This document shows positions 57,373 to 64,000 of a stretch of DNA of 64,000 nucleotides, piece after piece (position 1 is the first letter of the stretch; the number at the start of each line of letters is the position of its first letter). The position numbers and the translations under genes are program-made. The notes below the pieces were generated by a model. It was not told the origin of the DNA. It saw only the letters and a list, made by a program, of their open reading frames with translations, and did not search any database. Source of the stretch: Pseudomonas prosekii (lineage in GTDB: Bacteria > Pseudomonadota > Gammaproteobacteria > Pseudomonadales > Pseudomonadaceae); the NCBI RefSeq assembly GCF_900105155.1, contig NZ_LT629762.1, positions 3,325,001-3,389,000 on the forward strand, read 5' to 3'.

Positions 57373-58317
57373 ATGTCCCAGGATTTCTATTTCTTGTTGA
57401 TGCCGGGTTTTTCCGCCATCGGTTTCATCTCGGCGATCGAGCCGTTGCGGGTCGCCAATCGCTTTCGCGGCGAGCTGTATCGCTGGCACGTGTTGAGCGC
57501 CGACGGCGGCGCGGTATTGGCCAGCAACGGCATGTCGGTCAACGCCGACGCGGCGCTGGAACCGCTGAAGAAAGGCGCGACTTTATTGGTGGTCGCCGGT
57601 TTTGAACCGCTGAAATTCGCCACGCCGACGCTGCAGCATTGGCTGCGCCGACTGGACAACGACGGCGTGACCCTCGGCGCCATCGACACCGGCAGTTTTG
57701 TCCTCGCCGACGCCGGTTTGCTCGACGGCCATCGCCTGACGCTGCACTGGGAAGCCATCGACGCCTTCAAAGAGTCTTATCCACAGCTCAGCGTCACCCA
57801 GGAACTGTTCGAAATCGACCGCCGCCGCATCACTTGTGCTGGCGGCACCGCGTCCATCGACCTGATGCTCGACCTCATCGCCCAGGCCCACGGCCCGGAG
57901 CTGGCGATCCAGGTCAGCGAACAGTTTGTGCTCGGGCGCATCCGCCCGCGCAAAGACCACCAGCGCATGGAAGTCGCCACGCGCTACGGGATTCGCAACA
58001 AGAAACTGGTTCAGGTGATCGGCGAGATGGAACTGCACAGCGAGCCGCCGCTGAGCACGCTGCAATTGGCGGAGTCGATCAAAGTGACGCGGCGGCAGTT
58101 GGAGCGGTTGTTTCGCCTGCACCTGAACGACACACCGAGCAATTTTTATCTGCGACTACGGCTGGAAAAAGCCCGGCAACTGTTGCGCCAGACCGACCTC
58201 AGCGTGCTGGAAGTGAGCATCGCCTGCGGGTTTGAGTCGCCGTCGTATTTCACCCGCAGCTACCGCGCACGGTTTGAGCGCTGCCCGCGGGAGGATCGCC
58301 GCACCGCCAGGGCATGA
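57373..58317 (+). CDS. cdhR: AraC-family activator of carnitine catabolism
   Basis: A 314-residue regulator of the same class as GbdR: a DJ-1/PfpI-like sensing domain (residues about 1-180) and a C-terminal double HTH (LAESIKVTRRQLERLFRLHL; VLEVSIACGFESPSYFTRSY). It lies divergent from caiX-cdhCA, the position of CdhR in P. aeruginosa, which responds to carnitine. ATG at 57373 (MSQDFYFLL) is preferred over the weak upstream start at 57295. Confidence 0.93.
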   Translation: MSQDFYFLLMPGFSAIGFISAIEPLRVANRFRGELYRWHVLSADGGAVLASNGMSVNADAALEPLKKGATLLVVAGFEPLKFATPTLQHWLRRLDNDGVTLGAIDTGSFVLADAGLLDGHRLTLHWEAIDAFKESYPQLSVTQELFEIDRRRITCAGGTASIDLMLDLIAQAHGPELAIQVSEQFVLGRIRPRKDHQRMEVATRYGIRNKKLVQVIGEMELHSEPPLSTLQLAESIKVTRRQLERLFRLHLNDTPSNFYLRLRLEKARQLLRQTDLSVLEVSIACGFESPSYFTRSYRARFERCPREDRRTARA

Positions 58318-58331
58318 TCAGTGGAAAGTTT

Positions 58332-58748
58332 CTACTTCTTCATCAGCGCCGAGCACGCCGCTTTATAGGCTTCATGCTGATACTTGTTCAGCGTCGCCGG
58401 CAGCTCGAAATTGTGCTTCTTGGCCTGGGCATTGATCGTCTGCGGAGACAAGAGCGTCACCTCGCAACTCTCCAATAGCTGAAAAATCCCTTCGATCTTG
58501 AACGTCGTCGGCCCACCGGCAAACTCGCCTTTCTTGCTGCGCTTCTTGATCGCGATCCGGTCGACCGAATTCTCCCGAACAAACGAGGCAACCTGAGCGG
58601 CGAAGACTTTGACGTTCGCCGCTTCGTCGTCATCGTCCAGAGCGATTTTCTTGGTCGCCAAAGCAACGTGGCTTAAGGCCTGACCGTCGAGGGAGGCCAC
58701 GGCGATGATCGCTTCGCTGCCTTTGATTTCAATGCCGCAGATGTTCAT
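58332..58748 (-). CDS. DUF3010 family protein
   Basis: A 138-residue cytosolic protein with the N-terminal ICGIEIKGSEAIIAVASLDG and KKRSKKGEFAGGPTTFKIEGIFQLL segments typical of DUF3010, which has an RNase H-like look. Function not established. It converges on cdhR (gap 14 bp), and no link to carnitine metabolism is evident. Confidence 0.8.
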   Translation of the reverse strand: MNICGIEIKGSEAIIAVASLDGQALSHVALATKKIALDDDDEAANVKVFAAQVASFVRENSVDRIAIKKRSKKGEFAGGPTTFKIEGIFQLLESCEVTLLSPQTINAQAKKHNFELPATLNKYQHEAYKAACSALMKK

Positions 58749-58799
58749 TGGGAATTCCTGACTACTTAGTGGGGGATCACATTGTTTTCCATTACATCC

Positions 58800-59201
58800 T
58801 CACTCCTGCGAAATCGACTCCAAAAACTCCGACCGTTCATCGCTCATTCTTGCCACGCAATCATTCTGCGCAATGGTGAAGGCCTGGCTGCCGCTGGTCG
58901 CCGGGAACGCTTCCACGGCGCAGTCGGCGTCGCGGGTTTTCAGCCATTGCTGTTGGGCGACTTTGAGTTTTTCGCTGATGTCGTTCAGCTGGGCCTTGTT
59001 TTTGCCGTAGGTCGTTTGCAGGCTATCGTTGAGGCTCTGGACGTTTTCCTTGAGCAGGTCTTCGGCGGTGGTGCGGCCGTAGACTGAGCATTCCAGGGTC
59101 TGTATGTCGTTTTCGACGGCATCGCAGGGGTTGTTGTCGGATTCTTCTGCCGCGTGTACGCCGGTCGCTATCAGTGCCATTGCCAGGAAGATCGATTTCA
59201 T
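58800..59201 (-). CDS. LprI-like exported protein (DUF1311)
   Basis: A 133-residue protein with a signal peptide (to about GVHAAEE), four cysteines (NPC, LEC, DADC, NDC) and a central helical repeat VAQQQWLKTRDADC, which is the LprI/DUF1311 signature. LprI of mycobacteria inhibits lysozyme; whether this one does is unknown. Upstream of the DUF3010 gene on the same strand. Confidence 0.78.
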   Translation of the reverse strand: MKSIFLAMALIATGVHAAEESDNNPCDAVENDIQTLECSVYGRTTAEDLLKENVQSLNDSLQTTYGKNKAQLNDISEKLKVAQQQWLKTRDADCAVEAFPATSGSQAFTIAQNDCVARMSDERSEFLESISQE

Positions 59202-59432
59202 TGAGTCGCCCTAAATCCAGTAAGCATCCAGTGATGCGCCGAATTCTGGCCCATGCGCAGGTCCTTGAACAGGTGGCGCGCCACGTTCAACGACGACCCT
59301 TTGTCGCGGATTGACGCTTTCGGCAAACCCCCTGTCGTTTTTGCACCCGGCTGCCCCGGTGCTCAGGCATATGCTGGCCCCAAAGCGCCGGCACACGATT
59401 CGGCGCACGAATCGCTAATAGGGGACTGCCTG

Positions 59433-60410
59433 ATGAGCCCAGCCGAATTGCACGCCGACAGCATCGTTATCGACGGGCTGATTATCGCCAAGTGGAACCG
59501 CGACCTGTTCGAAGACATGCGCAAGGGCGGTCTGACCGCAGCCAACTGCACAGTGTCGGTGTGGGAAGGCTTCCAGGCCACGATCAATAACATCGCCGCG
59601 AGCCAGAAGCTGATCCGCGAGAACAGCGACCTGGTGATCCCGGTGAAAACCACCGCCGACATCCGCAAAGCCAAGGAGCAGGGCAAGACCGGGATCATTT
59701 TCGGCTTCCAGAATGCTCATGCGTTCGAGGACCAGCTCGGCTATGTCGAGATCTTCAAGCAGCTCGGCGTTGGCGTGGTGCAGATGTGCTACAACACGCA
59801 GAATCTGGTCGGCACCGGTTGCTACGAACGTGATGGCGGGCTGTCGGGTTTCGGTCGCGAAATCGTCGCCGAAATGAACCGCGTCGGCATCATGTGCGAC
59901 CTGTCCCACGTCGGCTCCAAGACTTCCGAAGAAGTCATCCTCGAATCGAAAAAGCCAGTCTGCTATTCCCACTGCCTGCCGTCGGGCCTCAAAGAGCACC
60001 CGCGCAACAAGTCCGATGAAGAACTGAAGTTCATTGCCGACCACGGCGGTTTTGTCGGCGTGACCATGTTCGCGCCGTTTCTCGCCAAGGGCATTGATTC
60101 GACCATCGACGACTACGCCGAAGCGATCGAATACACCATGAACATCGTTGGCGAAGATGCGATCGGCATCGGCACCGACTTCACCCAGGGTCACGGCCAG
60201 GATTTCTTCGAAATGCTGACCCACGACAAGGGCTACGCGCGACGCCTCACCAGCTTCGGAAAGATTATCAACCCGCTGGGCATCCGCACCGTCGGCGAGT
60301 TCCCGAACCTGACCGAAACGCTGCTCAAGCGCGGCCACCCCGAGCGAGTAGTGCGCAAGATCATGGGCGATAACTGGGTCAGCGTTCTCAAAGACGTCTG
60401 GGGCGAGTGA
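59433..60410 (+). CDS. membrane dipeptidase family (M19) protein of the dgc locus
   Basis: A 325-residue zinc peptidase-like protein of the renal dipeptidase family. Possible metal ligands are seen: the N-terminal H-x-D (ELHADSIVIDG), CDLSHVGSKTSEEVI, and the YSHCLPSG segment. A homologue sits before dgcA in P. aeruginosa (PA5396), and the family member here may act on an intermediate or a dipeptide in choline catabolism; its substrate is not known. ATG at 59433 follows AGGGGA; the open frame from 59253 has no support. Confidence 0.87.
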   Translation: MSPAELHADSIVIDGLIIAKWNRDLFEDMRKGGLTAANCTVSVWEGFQATINNIAASQKLIRENSDLVIPVKTTADIRKAKEQGKTGIIFGFQNAHAFEDQLGYVEIFKQLGVGVVQMCYNTQNLVGTGCYERDGGLSGFGREIVAEMNRVGIMCDLSHVGSKTSEEVILESKKPVCYSHCLPSGLKEHPRNKSDEELKFIADHGGFVGVTMFAPFLAKGIDSTIDDYAEAIEYTMNIVGEDAIGIGTDFTQGHGQDFFEMLTHDKGYARRLTSFGKIINPLGIRTVGEFPNLTETLLKRGHPERVVRKIMGDNWVSVLKDVWGE

Positions 60411-60440
60411 ATAACGATCCCTTGTGAATAACGATCTTTT

Positions 60441-60542
60441 GTAGCAGCTGCCGAGGCACGAGGCTGCGTCGCGGTCCGCAGGACCGCCCTTGGGGGGCCG
60501 CTTCGCAGCCCAACGCAGCCTCGCAGGCTCGGCAGCTGCTAC
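60441..60542. repeat. 102-bp palindromic repeat, GTAGCAGCTGCCGAGGCACGAGG type, copy 3
   Basis: Same family as 34166 and 40723, between the dipeptidase gene and the DUF5943 gene. Confidence 0.9.
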
Positions 60543-60583
60543 ATACGCAAAACACACCACGAATTTTCTGGAGTTAAGTTTCC

Positions 60584-61114
60584 ATGGCCAAGATCGCCCC
60601 GCAATTGCCAATCGAAGTCGACAGCGAAACCGGTGTCTGGACCTCCGACGCCCTGCCGATGCTGTACGTGCCGCGTCATTTCTTCGTCAACAACCACATG
60701 GGCATCGAAGAAGTGCTGGGCGCCGACGCCTACGCCGAAATCCTCTACAAGGCCGGCTACAAATCCGCCTGGCATTGGTGCGAGAAAGAAGCTGAATGCC
60801 ACGGCCTGGAAGGCGTTGCGGTGTTCGAGCACTACATGAAGCGCCTGTCGCAACGCGGCTGGGGCCTGTTCAAGATCCAAGACATCGACCTCGATAAAGG
60901 CATCGCCAGCGTCAAGCTCGAACACTCGGCATTCGTCTACGTCTACGGCAAGGTCGGGCGCAAAGTCGACTACATGTTCACCGGTTGGTTTGCCGGTGCC
61001 ATGGACCAGATTCTGCAAGCGCGCGGCAGCAGCATTCGCACGGTTGCCGAGCAAGTCTACGGTGGCTCCGAAGAAGGCCACGACGACGGTTTGTTCACCG
61101 TCAAGCCGTTGTAA
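60584..61114 (+). CDS. DUF5943 / 4-vinyl-reductase-like protein of the dgc locus
   Basis: A 176-residue protein with a C-terminal part resembling the V4R (4VR) small-molecule-binding domain (FVYVYGKVGRKVDYMFTGWFAGAMDQIL). It lies 15 bp before dgcA with a good start behind TGGAGTT, so it is cotranscribed with dgcA. A conserved hypothetical occupies the same place in P. aeruginosa (PA5397). The role in dimethylglycine breakdown is unknown. Confidence 0.82.
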   Translation: MAKIAPQLPIEVDSETGVWTSDALPMLYVPRHFFVNNHMGIEEVLGADAYAEILYKAGYKSAWHWCEKEAECHGLEGVAVFEHYMKRLSQRGWGLFKIQDIDLDKGIASVKLEHSAFVYVYGKVGRKVDYMFTGWFAGAMDQILQARGSSIRTVAEQVYGGSEEGHDDGLFTVKPL

Positions 61115-61129
61115 GTCGAGGAACCCGCC

Positions 61130-63205
61130 ATGGCTTTCGAAGCAATGTTCCAGCCGATCCAGATCGGCAAATTGACCATCCGCAACCGCGTGCTCAGCAC
61201 CGCGCACGCCGAGGTCTACGCGACCGACGGCGGCATGACCACCGACCGGTACGTCAAGTATTACGAAGAGAAAGCCAAGGGCGGGATCGGCCTGGCGATT
61301 TGCGGCGGTTCTTCCAGTGTGGCCATCGACAGCCCGCAAGGCTGGTGGAAATCGGTCAACCTGGCTGACGACCGGATCATCCCGCATTTCCAGAACCTGG
61401 CCGACGCCATGCACAAGCATGGCGCCAAGATCATGATCCAGATTACCCACATGGGCCGCCGCTCGCGCTGGGACGGCGAGCATTGGCCAACCCTGCTGTC
61501 GCCGTCGGGCATCCGTGAACCGGTGCACCGTGCGACCTGCAAAACCATCGAGCCGGAAGAAATCTGGCGGGTCATTGGCAACTACGCCACAGCGGCGGGC
61601 CGCGCCAAGGCCGGTGGTCTGGATGGCATCGAATTGTCCGCGGTGCACCAGCACATGATCGATCAGTTCTGGAGCCCGCGCGTCAACAAGCGCACCGATG
61701 AATGGGGTGGCAGCTTCGAGAACCGCATGCGTTTCGGCCTCGAGGTATTGAAGGCTGTGCGCGCCGAAGTCGGTGCGGATTTCTGTGTCGGCCTGCGCCT
61801 GTGCGGCGATGAATTCCACCCGGACGGCTTGTCCCACGAGGACATGAAACAGATCGCCAAGTACTACGACGACACCGGCATGATCGACTTCATCGGCGTC
61901 GTCGGTTCGGGTTGCGATACGCACAACACTCTGGCCAACGTTATCCCCAACATGAGTTATCCACCGGAGCCATTCCTGCACCTGGCTGCCGGGATCAAGG
62001 AAGTGGTCAAGGCCCCGGTGCTGCACGCGCAGAACATCAAAGACCCGAACCAGGCCACGCGGATTCTCGAGGGCGGCTACGTCGACATGGTCGGCATGAC
62101 CCGCGCGCACATCGCCGATCCGCACCTGATCGCCAAGATCAAAATGGGTCAGGTCGACCAGATCAAACAATGCGTCGGCGCCAACTACTGCATTGACCGT
62201 CAGTACCAGGGCCTGGACGTGCTGTGCATCCAGAACGCCGCGACTTCCCGTGAATACATGGGCGTGCCGCACATCATCGAGAAATCGACCGGAGTCAAAC
62301 GCAAAGTCGTGGTGGTCGGTGCCGGTCCGGCGGGGATGGAGGCGGCGCGTGTCTCGGCCGAACGTGGCCATGACGTGACGCTGTTCGAGAAAAAAGAATT
62401 CATCGGCGGGCAAATCACTACGGCGTCGAAAGCTCCGCAACGCGACCAGATTGCTGGGATCACGCGCTGGTTCCAACTGGAGCTGGCGCGGCTGAAAGTC
62501 GATCTGCGCCTGGGCGTGGCGGCGGATGCGGCGACCATTCTTGATCTGCGCCCGGACGTGGTGGTGCTCGCCGTCGGCGGCCATCCATTCATCGAGCAGA
62601 ACGAGCATTGGGGCGCGGCGGAAGGTTTGGTGGTCAGCAGTTGGGACATCCTCGACGGCAAAGTGGCGCCGGGCAAAAACGTGCTGGTCTACGACACCAT
62701 TTGTGAATTCACCGGGATGTCGACCGCCGACTATCTGGCCGACAAGGGCTGCCAGGTCGAGATAGTCACCGACGACATCAAACCAGGCGTGGCGATTGGC
62801 GGCACCTCGTTCCCTACCTACTACCGCAGCATGTACCCGAAAGAAGTGATCATGACCGGCGACATGATGCTCGAGAAGGTTTACCGCGAAGGCGACAAGT
62901 TGGTGGCGGTGCTGGAGAACGAATACACCGGCGCCAAAGAGGAGCGGGTGGTGGACCAGGTCGTCGTCGAAAACGGCGTGCGTCCGGACGAAGAAATCTA
63001 TTACGCGCTGAAGGAGGCGTCGCGCAACAAAGGCCAGATGGATATCGAAGCCCTGTTCGCGATCCAGCCGCAGCCTTCGCTGAAAACTCTTGATGAAAAG
63101 ACGGCGGGCGACGGCTACTTGCTGTTCCGCATCGGCGACTGCGTGGCGCAGCGCAACACGCACGCAGCGATCTACGACGCACTGCGCCTGTGTAAGGATT
63201 TCTGA
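61130..63205 (+). CDS. dgcA: dimethylglycine demethylase subunit A
   Basis: A 691-residue flavoprotein. Residues 1-340 form an Old Yellow Enzyme-type TIM barrel with HMGRRSRWDG; residues about 380-690 hold FAD/NAD-binding parts (VVVVGAGPAGMEAARVSAERGHDVTLFE). It matches DgcA, which with DgcB demethylates dimethylglycine to sarcosine. The iron-sulfur region reads C348, A351, C354, C366, so one of the four cysteines of the trimethylamine dehydrogenase pattern is replaced by alanine. Start ATG 61130 has GAGGAACCCGCC. Confidence 0.94.
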   Translation: MAFEAMFQPIQIGKLTIRNRVLSTAHAEVYATDGGMTTDRYVKYYEEKAKGGIGLAICGGSSSVAIDSPQGWWKSVNLADDRIIPHFQNLADAMHKHGAKIMIQITHMGRRSRWDGEHWPTLLSPSGIREPVHRATCKTIEPEEIWRVIGNYATAAGRAKAGGLDGIELSAVHQHMIDQFWSPRVNKRTDEWGGSFENRMRFGLEVLKAVRAEVGADFCVGLRLCGDEFHPDGLSHEDMKQIAKYYDDTGMIDFIGVVGSGCDTHNTLANVIPNMSYPPEPFLHLAAGIKEVVKAPVLHAQNIKDPNQATRILEGGYVDMVGMTRAHIADPHLIAKIKMGQVDQIKQCVGANYCIDRQYQGLDVLCIQNAATSREYMGVPHIIEKSTGVKRKVVVVGAGPAGMEAARVSAERGHDVTLFEKKEFIGGQITTASKAPQRDQIAGITRWFQLELARLKVDLRLGVAADAATILDLRPDVVVLAVGGHPFIEQNEHWGAAEGLVVSSWDILDGKVAPGKNVLVYDTICEFTGMSTADYLADKGCQVEIVTDDIKPGVAIGGTSFPTYYRSMYPKEVIMTGDMMLEKVYREGDKLVAVLENEYTGAKEERVVDQVVVENGVRPDEEIYYALKEASRNKGQMDIEALFAIQPQPSLKTLDEKTAGDGYLLFRIGDCVAQRNTHAAIYDALRLCKDF

Positions 63206-63222
63206 CGGATAACCACCATCAC

Positions 63223-63353
63223 CGTGGCGAGGGGGCTTGCCCCCGTTGGGCTGCGCAGCAGCCCCGAAATCAGCTGATGCGGTTTTTCAGTAAAACGCGT
63301 TGGACGGTTTACGACTGCTTCGCAGCCGAACGGGGGCAAGCCCCCTCGCCACA
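63223..63353. repeat. long GGCGAGGGGGCTTGCCCC-type palindromic repeat
   Basis: Same family as 8319-8450. Lies between dgcA and dgcB, within what should be one operon. Confidence 0.88.
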
Positions 63354-63424
63354 GGTAGGTGCCAGGCCTTCATCGGCACGCACATGAACCCGTGCAAGAC
63401 CCTGAGGTCTTTGGGAGCTTCACC

Positions 63425-64000
63425 ATGTTGAACACCCTTCTTCCAATCCTGTTGTTCGCTGCCCTGGGCCTGGCTGTGCTCGGCGCGTTGCGGCGGATGA
63501 ACATGTGGCGCCGGGGCCGGGCTTCGAAGGTCGATTTGATCGGCGGCCTGCTCGCCATGCCCAAGCGCTACATGGTCGACTTGCACCACGTCGTCGCGCG
63601 CGACAAATACATCGCCAACACCCACGTAGCGACAGCCGGCGGCGCGGTGGCGTCGATTGTGCTGGCGCTGCTGGTTTACGGTTTCGGCCTGCAAAACCGC
63701 ATCCTCGGCTTCGCCCTGTTGATCGCTTCGGCGGTAATGTTCGTCGGCGCGATTTTCATGTTCCTGCGGCGGCGCAATCCTCCCGCGCGCCTGTCCAAAG
63801 GACCGTGGATGCGTTTGCCGAAAAGCCTGTTGGCGTTCTCGGCGAGCTTCTTCCTGCTGACCCTGCCGGTCGCCGGGATCCTCCCGGAAAACTTTGGTGG
63901 CTGGGTGGTCGCGGCGATCCTCGGCGTCGGTGTGCTTTGGGGCGTCTGCGAACTGTTCCTCGGCATGACCTGGGGCGGGCCGATGAAGCACGCCTTCGCC
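63425..64000 (+). CDS. dgcB: dimethylglycine demethylase subunit B, N-terminal part (runs off window)
   Basis: The frame is open from ATG at 63425 (GGGAG ahead) to the end of the window, 192 codons without a stop. The visible part has a hydrophobic N-terminal helix and at least three further membrane segments, separated by basic loops (LHHVVARDKYIANTH). This fits the membrane-bound, respiratory electron-transfer half of DgcAB. The Fe-S part would lie beyond the window. Identity rests largely on position after dgcA. Confidence 0.85.
   Translation, partial: MLNTLLPILLFAALGLAVLGALRRMNMWRRGRASKVDLIGGLLAMPKRYMVDLHHVVARDKYIANTHVATAGGAVASIVLALLVYGFGLQNRILGFALLIASAVMFVGAIFMFLRRRNPPARLSKGPWMRLPKSLLAFSASFFLLTLPVAGILPENFGGWVVAAILGVGVLWGVCELFLGMTWGGPMKHAFA

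Noticed and set aside
60539..63163. 874-codon frame opposite DUF5943 and dgcA
   Set aside because: Antisense shadow of two clear genes; no motifs and no start signal.

Overview
This window is a chromosomal segment of a Pseudomonas of the P. fluorescens group. The evidence is the gene content and order (tkt-epd-pgk-fba; betA-betB-betI-betT-cbcVWX-sdaA-gbdR; cdhB-cdhA-cdhC-caiX-cdhR; dipeptidase-DUF5943-dgcA-dgcB), the GC-rich codon use, and the many dispersed palindromic repeats of at least three REP-like families in the intergenic gaps. No rRNA, tRNA or CRISPR array was seen.

Layout. (1) 1-2205 is accessory DNA. It holds the tail of an unknown gene, two small unknown genes and a complete IS3-family insertion sequence. 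It abuts a Na+/H+ antiporter gene that has lost its 3' part. (2) 3184-10900 is ordinary chromosome: an MFS exporter, an EamA permease, a MAPEG protein, mltA, a cytochrome c', a DUF1090 protein and ligB. (3) 10928-19880 is central metabolism. metK lies behind an ArsR-methyltransferase fusion regulator (SahR-like) with a perfect palindrome in front of it, followed by tkt, epd, pgk, two small lipoproteins and fba. (4) 19881-21911 is a small insertion carrying a hipBA toxin-antitoxin pair, flanked by a second, synonymously diverged copy of the fba 3' end and its terminator. (5) 22000-38700 is mixed: a decayed mini-gene, a PL7 alginate lyase, a REC-PAS-GGDEF-EAL c-di-GMP protein, a YgjP-like peptidase, ElaA, a periplasmic binding protein, a YccS-like membrane protein, a YhiN-like flavoprotein, dbpA, an MdtD-like exporter and a PmbA/TldD pair. 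(6) 38984-64000 is almost wholly devoted to quaternary ammonium compounds.

How region 6 works together. Choline enters by BetT or the CbcXWV ABC transporter and is oxidised by BetA and BetB to glycine betaine, under the repressor BetI. Carnitine, bound by CaiX (which has no permease of its own here and probably uses CbcWV), is converted by CdhA, CdhC and CdhB to glycine betaine, under CdhR. Glycine betaine is demethylated stepwise. DgcA/DgcB act on dimethylglycine. Serine from the released glycine is deaminated by SdaA to pyruvate. GbdR is the activator of betaine catabolism, and its upstream region carries a good sigma-54 (-24/-12) promoter match, which would tie the pathway to nitrogen/carbon control.

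The least expected structures are the hipBA insertion with its fba-tail duplication, the truncated antiporter next to the IS, the two 111-113 bp tandem arrays bounded by the same inverted ends (one of them splitting cdhA from cdhB), and a missing [4Fe-4S] cysteine in DgcA.
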